DNA of 64,000 nucleotides from Nymphaea colorata. Its lineage: Eukaryota > Streptophyta > Magnoliopsida > Nymphaeales > Nymphaeaceae. The notes below the pieces were generated by a model that was given only the letters and a program-made list of their open reading frames with translations, searched no databases and was not told the DNA's origin. The translations under genes were made by a program, and so were the position numbers. Position 1 is the stretch's first letter; each line of letters starts with the position of its first letter. Shown piece after piece: positions 1 to 11,800 of this stretch. The stretch spans positions 13,404,571 through 13,468,570 of the forward strand of contig NC_045138.2 in assembly GCF_008831285.2 (NCBI RefSeq), read 5' to 3'.

Positions 1-383
1 GCTTTGAGGGATTGGAATTTCAGTCACAGCTGGCTTGGCAATAATTGCACTGCGGAGTCTGAACATTATTTACTCACCACATAAGATAAAAGGAGAATTA
101 AAATATTTGTTAAAACTTAAAAGGATATGAAGGTTTTAACTTTTAACTCAGGGATAGGGTTATCTACGTTGAAACCATCATATCTATACATATGGACAAG
201 GCAAATGAAAAAACACTCGTCCAGAATGAAAGTAAGAGCTTTTTGTGGCCATCTAGAAATGAACAAATATTTCTCCCCAGATATACATACTGTATTCTTT
301 CTACTGCAAGTCTAAGAAACCTCGCTGCCTTATGCTTCTTCTGTTTGTAAAAAAATACAAACAGGCCATATCAAAATTGACAT

Positions 384-3300
384 TTAAGAGTCCATTGTTG
401 CACTCTGGCCATTAGCCTGAGTGGACAGAGGAATATCAACACAAATATTCATCTTGTCTCTACAACCTCCGCATATGCATAAGAACTAAAACTAATGAGC
501 ATAGAACTCCAAAGTCCAAACTAAGGAAACATCGAAGAAGCATGACAAAGAAGATGAATCCAGAAAATATACATCGAAATAACTGGAGGACATTGTCACT
601 TGATTATTTTCATTATAAGTAGAGGGAGAAATTACCCTGCCTGATTGAAGACGCTGCCTTGCTTCCAGGTACTTGGGATTTACATGGATACCATGTCCTG
701 GGCGCTGAGATTGAGAATCAGACCTAGATGCAGGGACTCCAGAAGATGAACCATTTACAGGAGGAAAATTAAGGTCCTGTTCAATGGCACGAAGTGGTGG
801 AGGAGGGAATACACCTTTCCAGGTCCTAAAGAGATGCTGCATACTAGGGTGTATGGTTGTATCAACCTGTCTGTAGGCTTTACAGAATACCTAGATTGAG
901 CAAGACATATTTTTGTTAAGAATCAAAGAAGTGAAAGCAACCATGATAAAACTAAATGCATTTAGCTTTATTGAGAAGAAAAAAGATGAGCCAACATGCC
1001 GAACAAAAGTTCCCTTTAGACTTAAAAAATAAAAATATTTAACTTTAAGAGATGTGAAACCTTTCTAGAATGATTACTTTGACAAACTTGAAGGATACTT
1101 CTGATTTACATAAGAAAATGCATAATCTGCAGAAACACTTTAAGCATTCATTGACAATCTGAGACAAAGCAAGTAATACAAAGCCTCACCTCAGGAAGCC
1201 TTGCAGCAAAATATTTGACATATTCCCCTCCAATGTTCTTTACAATACTGTCTAGAAGATACAGAGAAGGCAGCTTTTGCTCACTAGGAACCTGTAAGTT
1301 TGGCTGGAAACTTCAGCTTTATAGTAATGTGTAAATACAGAGAATACAAATTTGGTGTAACAAACAAGAGAATGCTATGAGGAATTTACTTATAACTTAC
1401 GTTGATGTTAATAACTATGGTAAAAGCCAATAAGTGGAAAATAAGTTCCTACCCACTTATCCATCAAAGAAATAAAATAAAAGAAAAGTGCTATTCCATA
1501 AAGAGTAAACATCATCCGATCTCCTTTACTATTGAAGCACACCCACTATCAGCACCAATTTTAGTTTCTTACACTACAATTCATAAAGAATATTGAATGA
1601 ATAACACATTACTTTTGGGAGAATACATAACTCAAGAATATATGATCCGTCCAGATAGCCAGGATCAAGCGAGATAATGAACTTTTGCTATTCCTGGAAC
1701 TAGTAGTATTGGTCTTAAATTTACTTTTGCTTTGTCTTCCTCAAATGCCATTACAGAAGCAGGATATGCCCATTTGTCTACAGAACCTGGAAACAGTGCA
1801 TCATCCTCTACTGCAACCAAAAGGCAGTGGCTTCCATATGCTTCTTTCTCTTTTATTATGGATACCATGACCAGCTGACGTCTTAACTCATCTTCCACAT
1901 GTGAACAGACAAGCACATGGCAGCATCTTGAGTCACGCCAGAAGTTTGTTGCTTTGAGACCTATTGGATGGCAACATAAAATTCACCACCTAGAAGAACA
2001 TTAATTGATCAGCATATCAGAGTTCACCTCAGTTTTACCTTTGTTAGAGTTGGAGCATCCAGTTCCATTTCATGTCCACTGTCATTGTGAATTCTCTTAT
2101 ATCTTCATAAATGATCATGTTCTTAATAATCTAAATTTCTCCCTGCAGCTCGGAACGATGTGATAACAGGGAATTGCAAGCAATTTAAGGTCATTTCTTC
2201 AACAATTTCTTCGGCAAACTCACAGAAGAAAAATTGGTCAAACCAATTACTAGCTGGACTATGACGGTCCAATTTCAAATGCAAAATGCACCGCGTGACA
2301 TCCACCTAATGGTGTCGTTAATAAGATGCAACCAAGATTCATTCCCTTAGAGTTATTAGTTAAGAACACAAGAATGTAAAAGGAACGGTATTTCCCATTC
2401 CTATTAGTCAAGACTGACTGATTGTAAGAGCCAGAAGCAGCAGAAACCATCGTCAATGCAGAGTTGGACATTTCAAGAAAGGATGCTACTGAATGCGCTT
2501 TCTGGGAAAAAGGTTTTGGAACCCGCAACCCAGATTATCGTTTGTTAAAGTAGTAACAATTGTGCAATCAATACATAGAAAATGACAACCAGAATGCTAC
2601 CTAAGACTCTGATGCCTACGATCAGACGTTCTTATGTGCATGTATACAGTCCTCCGAAGTTCCGCAGTGTTATTCTCATTAAAGGATTCGACAAGGCCAA
2701 TTCTCTCACAAGCTCCAGTGTACAGGCTAATGAACCATACAAAGGTTGGCCCCGGAAATTCTTACGTTCCGATTGGATCCAACGACATACATACCAGCAC
2801 AACCAAAAAGGGGGAGGGGGAGAATAAACTCGAAAAGATGCTCACTTAACATCCAATAAACAAAAAGAAATGCAATTAACAAGAGGACTTGAACAGTTCG
2901 ATCATTTTGAAAGAACAACTTCAAGAGTACAATACCATTATAGAACCAAACATCCCAATAGCTTACGACCATCAAAAAAGACTCAAGTTTCTGTTTTTCC
3001 TCGCAGTATGAGCAATCAACGGTAGTGAATATCACCTCTAGAATGTTCCCGCAGATAGTGGCCGAAATTCCCTTTGCGGCATGGGTGTTCTCCCCGGCAA
3101 TGATCGTAAGGTTCGTGATAATAGGTTTCGAATTAAAAGTTAGCTCTCCGAGCGCCGCCTTATACTGACTCAAGAGCTCCTGCTGCTGATGGTAAGCTCC
3201 TCTTCCCAAGTCGTCCCTTTCCTTCTCCTCATCAACAATACCCCTTCCCTTGCCACTGCCTCTCTCCCTGTCGCTCACCCTAAACCTAGGGATGAACGCA

Positions 3301-3410
3301 CCATCAGCGCTGCCAGCCCGATTCCTCTCGGCCTGCTCAGCCAATCTAGGTCTCTTCAGCCCGAGCTCCCTAGTTTTGTCCGCCGGCCTCCTAGAGCTCT
3401 CCATTTCCAT
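384..3410 (-). CDS. PCF11-like mRNA cleavage/polyadenylation factor (PCFS4 type), 5' part
   Basis: Pre-mRNA 3'-end processing factor of the nuclear PCF11 family. Its CTD-interacting domain (CID) binds the phosphorylated RNA polymerase II tail. Three exons join in phase 0 at GT-AG sites: 3410-3036 (125 codons), 1291-1190 (34) and 890-636 (85). Exon 1 starts at ATG 3410 (MEMESSRRP); the frame is open further upstream but without an ATG. The CID is seen as [22 protein letters not shown], split here as [10 protein letters not shown] then [12 protein letters not shown] (exon 1), [15 protein letters not shown] (exon 2) and [17 protein letters not shown] plus [10 protein letters not shown] (exon 3). 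Exon 3 ends with the family hallmark [16 protein letters not shown]. The downstream part, including the C-terminal zinc fingers of full-length PCF11, is not seen. A candidate fourth exon (416-384, after CCACTCAG) would stop after ten codons; otherwise the gene continues left of the window. Family assignment is secure; the 3' end is not. Confidence 0.82.
1292..3035 (-). other. long intron 1 of the PCF11-like gene with unexplained open frames
   Basis: The 1.74-kb intron runs from donor GTGATA (3035) to acceptor TTACAG (1292). On the minus strand it holds short open frames at 1665-1916, 2123-2305 and 2259-2528. They have fairly protein-like composition but no motif I recognise. They could be remnants of an inserted retrogene or transposon, or chance. 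No function is proposed. Confidence 0.5.
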
Positions 3411-4485
3411 CCTTAGCAACCCATACTGAAGGTCTCCGGCTTCAAACCCTACACTTAAGACCTAGCTAATAATCAGCAACAGAAAACCCCGGTTGCATTT
3501 GCCCCGATAAGCAGAGACAAGATCCGCCCACTGGAGACCAGCAATCTGAACCCCTAATTCGACAGGGATTCGGCAACTGAAGAAGAAGGCACATCTTCCC
3601 TGAAGCGCAGCGAGGCGTCGCACACAAGTTTTTCTTGATGGTGAAAGGAGGAGAAAGGGATAAGAGAGAATGGAATCGATGAGGCTGCAGATAAGAATCC
3701 ACGTTGAGCGACGAAGACGAAGAAGAGGGTAGCAAGATGATGAAGAAGCCGTAGCTTGGAAGAGAGAGACGACGGAAGCGGGGGACTTCCCTGTAGAGTC
3801 GAGAGAGACCCTGGCGGTCGACATATATATATATATATCTAATCACGCATCTGAATTTTGTGCGATTACTGTGGTTTTCTGGATCCAATCCAACCACAAA
3901 TATTCAAATTCACAAAATAAAGAGCTCCATAACATTGGATTTGAAGACCAGATCTGGTGAAATTTTAGACATGAGCAAACTTGCCTTTCGTCGCTCATGA
4001 AATCTGAATTGGACATCATCGTCTGTATATAATCTAAAAAATTATTGGAGGGAAATGATCTCAGCCATCCAGGCATTCATTCGCCTTTTCTTCTTTCTCA
4101 CACTATTTCGCTTACTTTTCTCTTTTCTTTTTCTTTTTCACAACCCACGTCTTCACTGGATCTTCCAATAAGGAAAAAGACATGAAAAAAAATATTTTTC
4201 TTTTTCACAATCATCATCTTCACTCTAAAATTAGTAAATATTAAGGTGGGAAAGGACTTTGGAAACCATATAACACACAGGTACACATAATTTATTTTTA
4301 CTCATTTTGAGTGTTTTCATCAACTTGAATAATGATTTTCGTATCAATTATTTTTCCAAATTGAGACATTAACTGTGATTTATATTTTTAAAAATATTGT
4401 AGATATAGTGCCTTGTAACCTATCAATTAAGTTGCACAAACAAATAACGCAAATATGTAAATGCATTAAGTAAAATTAAATTTAT

Positions 4486-4691
4486 GGGTACCAATTAGGG
4501 GTTTATAGTTCTTTAAAAAGTTGGTATATATTTATTCCTGGATGATATATCTTTTTGCTTTGTCCAGTTCTTTAGAAACGATTTATATGGGTACCGATTA
4601 GGAGTTTATGGTCCTTTAAAAGTTGATATATATTTATTCATGGATGATATATCTTTTTGGTTTATCCAACTCTTTAGAAACGATTTATATA
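4486..4691. repeat. two-copy tandem duplication, 103-bp unit
   Basis: Two adjacent copies start with GGGTACC at 4486 and 4589. Both contain GGATGATATATCTTTTTG and end with TTTAGAAACGATTTATAT. They differ by about ten substitutions and small indels, so the duplication is not recent. No coding content. Confidence 0.85.
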
Positions 4692-6048
4692 GAATTTAAC
4701 ACAAAACAACAGTTACGGATCCAAGAGGTACCCATCCTAAATCCAAATTGATTAAATCTGACAAAGTTCATTGCCTTCCAAGGCATAGGCATTAAATAAG
4801 AAGAGACAAGTGCTCCTACAATACAATAGATGTTCTAAAAACACGATGTCTTGTTTTAAGGAACATGATGCAACTATAAAGATCTTTTTATACATTTAAA
4901 AATTAGACAGTGGGCGTTGTTGTGTCACATGTTTTCAGAAATAACATGTTAATATTTTAATTTGGAGCATATGTTTTGAAACCTAATGTTCTTCCTACGA
5001 AACACTCTCTTGTAGTATTAGAAATTTTGTGGATTCTAATTCACTAGGATTGACATACATGAATTTTGTATGTTAAGTGTCCCTTCACACTCGTATGCAT
5101 ATTGAGACCACTCACTATCTTGGTTCCAAATTAACGGAGAGGTCTTGAAAATGGCATTCAAATTGTTGATATGCTCGAGCCAACACAGAAGAGATGATGA
5201 TATGATGATGTTTCCCGCATTTTTACATAGAATTACCTTTTCCTGATTCCCTTTTGCCTTTCTATAGAAAGAAATAGTAGAAAAGGGATTTCTATTTGGT
5301 CTAGAGACGACTTTTTGGTCATCCCATGAGTCCGATCGAACATTCAATTCAACGTGTTTGTTTTGTTTAGAGATCATTTAGAGGTGAAGGTCAGCTCGAG
5401 TTCCAGACCAGCTACCAATCTGTCCGTCTCAATCGAAATATTTTCTCCTCAAATATTATAAATTCTCTCAGAAGATGATGAGCCTGTTTGCTTTGCCTCA
5501 CAATTGAATAGGTAGGAATATGACATTTTGCTTCGTGAAACTATATCCTAATTGGACAAAATAGATAAAAACAATAATTAGCAACATAGACAAGCGTGAC
5601 ATTGGCAAAATATTATGATGCCTAATCAATCAACATACCCAATATTATGCTTGGATCTTGTACTTTATACGATTCAATCCGTAAGCCAATAATATCAAGA
5701 ACGTTATATATATATATGTATATATGTTCAGGTCCTAATGTTGGGCTGCATGGTAATTATTAGATTGTCGGCGTTGGGCATGCATGTAAAAACTAAAATC
5801 AGCCTTACCTTGTTCTTAATGCAATATGGATTAAGGACATAGGAGCCTTTCAATCACCTTTAGTACCAACTTTAACATTCATTAATATCATCATCAAGAC
5901 AACACTTTCTAAAGATTTGTACTGAAGAAGTGGCTATAACACACCACCCAACCCAACCCAACCCAAGGGGTAGGCATTACTTGGTACACAAACAAAGAAA
6001 AGAAAAGAGAGAGAAAAAAAAAAGGATCGTAAATGCCAAGTAAGATAG

Positions 6049-6053
6049 ATACA
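6049..6053. repeat. left target-site duplication (ATACA)
   Basis: ATACA directly precedes the left LTR and is repeated exactly at 16704-16708 after the right LTR. A 5-bp duplication is the size made by Ty3/gypsy integrases. Confidence 0.93.
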
Positions 6054-8810
6054 TGGTAGGACCTAGCTCCCGTATAGGCAACAGCCCAGTCCTAGCGTCG
6101 ATCCTACTTCCCCAAGATCCTCGTAGAGGGTCCTTACGTCTCTAGGGAGAGTTAAATGGCACTAAGCAAGATGATTATAATAGTAATGATGGAAATCAAA
6201 CTAATCTCAGTCACAAAGACGACCTGACCTCGATCTGCCGCTGAATCTGGGAGTCACTTGAGTAATGGCTGAAAGAATGACACACCAAAATGAAGAGGAC
6301 GCGAAGGAATGAGGGGACGCCGGTAAAACGCTGCTCAATCTTCCTCTGCAATCTGATTGAAGTTGAAACACCAGTTGATACAGTAGATGGGGTGCTGCGA
6401 CTCAACAGGGAAGATCTCCTAGCTCAGCCCGCCTGGCTGAGTGCAGTGGTAGCGCACGGATGAGGCCGAAGTGGGTCGGCCTAAGTCACTTGGGCGATGA
6501 GAGTTCAACCCAAGGATGCACGCCTCTTGAACTTTGTAATGCTGGTTTTGACTTGGGCAGCTCGGTCTAGAGCTGAGGAGTACTCTAGCTACGGTCAAGT
6601 GATGGAAGCTCGGTCATTAGAGCCTTGGTATATCCTTATGTGAGGCTGGCTTGGGGACAGCTTGGGAAAGAAGGGCTTGGACCGCTTCCTCTACGGTGTG
6701 AAGGAGGGATCTAAGGGTGTGAGGTTTAGGAGCTTGAGATTATGTAGTGAAGTCAAGGATGAGGGCAGTGGGTAAGACAAGGCTTACGGGCTTATGATTG
6801 ACTAAAAAAAAGTTACTAAAAATGGCCACATGGGAAAGGGGCCAAATGAGGGCCCTCCTCTCACGGATGGAGATGGATTCCTAAAAAAAATGGATTCTAA
6901 CTCAAATGTAGGGATTGGGACGTGAGGTGGCAAAGGTCTAGGTGATGACGGTTAATTGGGACTCCTAAAACTTTGGATGAGATTCCACCAAATGTGGACT
7001 CTTTTGGTAGCAGATTTCTCCAAGATAATCAAATGTGGCAACGTGGCATCTCTAGAATCATTTGACCCCATTGTAAGAACTCCTCATTGATTCTTAGCCC
7101 AATCCTAGCTAAAAAGGTGGAGCTTCCCAAAGATCGACTCCAACCTCTCTTCACTTTATGCGATACTCAATTTTTGATCAATGGTGGACGTTTTTACCCC
7201 TTCAAATGACTAACTCCTTTCGTGGCAATGAGGGGTAAATAAGACCTTGGGCGTGGTTGCCCAGAAGGTGCAGATGGTAGCCGGAAAAATGGCAGAGGTG
7301 GCCGGAAAACCAGAATTTTTCGGTGATTTGTATTTTGCAAACGCCTTGGCCGTTCTACGCGAAACCACCAGCGTTCTTCTTCTCTTCTCGCGCTGATTTT
7401 TCTCCTATGCTTCTTTGTTGGCTTTGATGGTATTTCACCGTAGAACGTGTTGATGGAATACTGATTTTCTGGTGAAAACTCCAGCAAGTTCTGTGTTTCT
7501 CTTTGAAGAAGCTCGGCCCTTACTAGATCAAATTTGAACTTTCTTTCAACGTTGGCAAGCGCGTCTCCTTTGGAATCCTTCTAAGACTTGTAAAACCTAG
7601 TTTAGAAGTGACTTCCGCGCAAAGAAGATGATGGAATCTTGGCTGTGACTCAAGAGTTCCAACCCCTCCCTCGAGAGATCCAAAACTAAACTAAGCCAAC
7701 ACGTTACTTAGACAATTCCAAAATGGGAACGAACTAACCTTTCTTTCTTGATTCACGTTGGTTTGCTGCGCTACTAGGGATGAAACCGCAGCCTCCTTTG
7801 TGCGTCTAGAGCCTCTGACTCCTCTGATATGGCAGAGGAATTGCACCCCAGGCTTGCAGATCCGAGGTGAAGTCGAAGTGTTGAAAATCCCCCTAGGGCC
7901 GTGGCTCGCCTAGAGGAATCACCGCTCCTTCTTCTTCAACGTTGGAGATAAATAGACTAGGAGGGGATGACAAGAGAGATGATGGAAGAAGAAGAGAGGA
8001 GAGGGAGACAAGAGGGGGAAGAGAGGCCAGCACGCTGGTCTTAGGAGAGTTGAGGAGAGAAGAGAGACAAGGGAGAGAGGGATTGACGTGAAGAGAGGAG
8101 GAACGTGAGGAGAGAGAGAGGCAAAAATCAAATGATCTAAAATTCTCAAAATTGCATATCCAGTCCCTTGATCCAATTCAATTTATACAAGTGTATTCAA
8201 ATCTGGATTCCAAACATGAATCCAGCCCCAAAACTCAAAATGAAATGCATAGACATAATAAAAGCGATATCATCCCAAGTCACAACCCGACTTGGTAAGT
8301 AATGAATGGAATTATGCGAATGAATGAATATGTAACCAAATCGAATAGAGAAAACCAAACACTAAGTGTAACTCATGAATAAAAACTCCTCTTGAGCCAT
8401 GTGAGCTCAAGATGGAAACCACTTGCTTAGCACACCCATCTAGCCTCCTCGAGCTGGGCTCAACTCGACTAGATGACCTCCCTAGACTCGCGCAAACCCG
8501 ACTCTAAGGACTTGGGTTTTGGACTCGACTCAAGAACTAAACTTAGGCCTATACTGGACTAAATCCTAGGAATTTGGTTTCCTAGCCCCTGGTTTCTCCA
8601 TGTACCGGCCTTCCTTGCTCGAAAACCTATCCTAGAGCCGTTGCTATTCCACCCTCACCTCCCACTGCTAACGCTCTAGGTTCTGAATTTCCTATGTTCT
8701 CAATTGTTGGGACGTTGGACCCAAGAATTTCTAAGGGTTCCGTCCTAACCTCACTAGTCTCGCTTAACCCCTGCTTAGTCCTAGTGTGGGTCCTAAGTGG
8801 GCTCGTATCA
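6054..8810 (-). repeat. 3' LTR (left copy), 2,757 bp
   Basis: On the element strand it begins TGATACGAGC (8810) and ends GTCCTACCA (6054). Every stretch I compared with the right copy is identical, and all open frames inside have identical translations at a fixed offset. Its first 184 bases on the element strand carry the end of the polyprotein frame. On the opposite strand it holds a tRNA-like stretch at about 6419-6520. Confidence 0.95.
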
Positions 8811-11800
8811 AGTCCACCCTCCTTAGATCGAGCTTGCCCCCAAGCTCGTATTCCTGGAAACTGAGAGACGATCTGATCATATGTTTCCCATGAAGTGCCA
8901 CTGTCATTTCCTTCCCATTCAACCAGTACTTCATGGCGAGTACTACCCTCTCTAGTGACCCACCTGTGATTCAAAATTCTTACAGGTCTTGGTGACGAAT
9001 CAGGTAGAGGTTCTTCTTGTTCTAGCGCTGGTCCATGATGCGGCTTCAGTCTTGAAACGTGAAAGACTGGGTGAACCTTGGCAGTTGGTGGTAACGCCAA
9101 GCGATACGCAGCCTTTCCCATCCTTTGTAGCACATGAAAAGGGCCATAATACCTTGGTAGAAGCTTCGAATATGGTTGACCCAGTAAGGACTTCTGCCTC
9201 ATGGGCAACCTCTTCAACCAAACTAATTCTTCCACCTCAAATTCTCTGTCTTTTCTGCCCTTGTCGTGCGCTTTCTTCATTCTCTCTTGTGCTCTCTTGA
9301 TATTACGCTTCAATTCTGACAGCACTTCATCTCTGTTGCGCAAACTGCAGTCCACTTCGCCATCATTAGCTGTGTTGCCCTCATAGCTAGGAATTCCTGG
9401 AGGTGGACACCCGTAAAGTGCTTCATAAGGTGTCATGCCAGTCCCCGAGTGTAGGCTGGTGTTGTAGGACCACTCAGCTCAAGATAAATATCTGACCCAA
9501 GTGTTGGGTCTCTCCCCTGCATAACACCTTAGATACGTCTCTAAGGTTCGGTTGACCACCTCGCTTTGGCCATCTGTTTGCGGATGGTGTGCTGTACTGG
9601 AGTTGATCTTTGTTCCTGCCATCCTCATATACTCTTTCCAAAAGGTGCTCATGAAGATTGAATCTCGATCACAGACAATTGATCGAGGCATCCCATGGAG
9701 CTTTTCGATGTAGTCCTGGAACATGGTGGCTACTAGTGGCCCTTGGTAGTGCTTTGGCAAGGGAACAAAGTGGCTATACTTCGTTAATCTATCCACCACC
9801 ACCATTACTGCTTCCTTCCCTTCAGCTTTCGGCATTGCATCTATAAAATCCATCGATATATCATGCCATGGTCTGTCAGGAATTGGAAGGGGGTTCAGTA
9901 ACCCAGGAGGCTTCATCGCCTCGTACTTCTCCCTTTGACAGATGTTGCATGATTTTACATATTGTCTCACATCTGCCTTCAGCCCTTCCCACCAAAATTG
10001 AACTTTAATGTGCCCAAGAGTCTTCGCAACTCCCTCATGGCCTGCTTCCGGGGAGTCGTGAAAGTGCTTCAAAAGTTCTCGTTTTAATGTAGACCCCTTG
10101 GGCACCACGATTCTTCCTTTGCGACATAACTTGTCGCCTAGCAACGAAAACCTAGGAATCGACCCTGGGTTTTGTGTGAGAGAGGTCTTTAATGAGCTCA
10201 GTTCTTCATCAGAGTCCTGCTCCGCTACAATTCGACCCCAAATGTCTGACTCGAGCACTGATAAGGTCATAATATGCTCAGGCATCCTGGATAACGAATC
10301 AGCAGCTGAATTTTCCACTCCTTTCTTATACTCGATCGTGAAGTCGTATCCCAACAACTTGGCTAACCATCTTTGCTGTGTTGGGGTTGAGATACGCTGC
10401 TTCACCATGTACCTCAAGCTGCTATGATCAGTCCTTATGATGAATCTCCTTCCTATCAGGTAGGGTCTCCATTTTTCTACTGCGAGGACTATCGCCAAAA
10501 GCTCCTTCTCATAGGTTGATAGCGGTTTGGCTCTGCTCGTTAGAGCTTTTGACATGAACGCTATAGGATGTCCCTCCTGACTCAGTACAGCACCAACGCC
10601 AATGTCGCTGGCGTCAGTCTCCACCACAAATTCTTTGGAGAAGTCTGGTAAAGTAAGGACTGGTGCGCTCATCATGGCGGCCTTAAGCTTTACGAAGGCT
10701 TCCTTGGCCTTGTCAGACCATTTAAACTCCCCTTTCTTCAACATGTGTGTGAGTGGGGAAGCTATGAGGCCATATCCTTGTATAAACCTTCGATAATAAC
10801 CAGTTAACCCTAAAAATCCGCGTAATCCTCGAGGGTCTTTTGGTTGAGGCCACTGCTCCATCGCCATTAGTTTCTCCGGATCTGCCCTCACACCATCTTC
10901 TGACACGATATGCCCCAAATAGCCTATCGATGCTTGGCCAAAACTGCACTTCGACCTCTTTGCGAACAAGGTGTGCTTCCTGAGAATCTGTAAGACTATC
11001 CTAAGGTGCTCTACATGATCTAGAACAGTCTTGCTATAAACTAAGATATCATCGAAGAAAACTAAAACAAAACTCCTAAGATACTGCCTAAAAATGTCAT
11101 TCATGCACCTTTGAAAGGTTGCAGGTGCATTGGTCAATCCAAACGGCATAACTAAAAACTCGTAATGTCCATCATGTGTCCTAAATGCCGTCTTGGAGAT
11201 GTCATCTTCTGCCATCCTAATCTGGTGATAACCCGCTCTAAGATCCAGCTTTGAAAATACTGTAGCTCCTGTCAACTCATCCAGCAGCTCATCTATGACT
11301 GGGATAGGATGTCTGTCCTTCACAGTCGCTTCGTTTAAGGCTCTGTAGTCTACACAGAACCTCCAAGTGTTGTCTTTCTTCTTCACGAGTAGTACAGGTG
11401 AAGAGAAAGGACTCGAACTGGAACGTATAATACCTGATTCCTTCATTTCTTTTACCAATTTCTCAATCTCGGCCTTCTGAGTGTAACCATACCTGTAGGG
11501 CCTCACGTTGACTGGTTCTGTTCCATTTGTAAGGACAATTCGATGGTCATAAGACCTCTGGGGTGGTAGTCCTTTAGGCTCTTTGAATATGTCCTCATAG
11601 TCTTCGAGCACGAGCTGAACTTGAGGTGGAACTATCTCTTCTTCTATCTCCTGGGGCGTGATATCCTTGGCTACTGACACTAGCCATATTGCGGGTTGTT
11701 GCCCAGTCAGGGCTCTGATGGCTGCTTTAGGTTCAATTGTACAATTGACAGCCTTGAGGGTGATCCTGTCTTCACCACCCTCCTTAAGAAAGCTCATATG

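Larger units (their letters stand above)
3411..6053. other. AT-rich spacer between the PCF11-like gene and the LTR retrotransposon
   Basis: The part next to 3410 must hold the 5' UTR and promoter of the minus-strand PCF11-like gene; a (TA)n run lies at about 3824-3839. The rest is AT-rich. A two-copy 103-bp tandem duplication lies at 4486-4691. A 113-codon ATG frame on the minus strand (5036-5377) matches no family I know and is not called. A short CCCAA-type repeat occurs at about 5946-5966, and an A/G-rich tract leads into the retrotransposon target site. Confidence 0.6.

Noticed and set aside
5036-5377. 113-codon minus-strand ATG frame in the left spacer
   Set aside because: No recognised motif and no supporting structure around it.
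7194-8176. frames of 85-97 codons inside both LTRs
   Set aside because: Present identically in both LTRs only because the LTRs are identical; no motif and no start context to suggest a gene.
8989-9300. plus-strand frames across the retrotransposon, such as 8989-9300 and 10098-10427
   Set aside because: Shadows of the minus-strand polyprotein.
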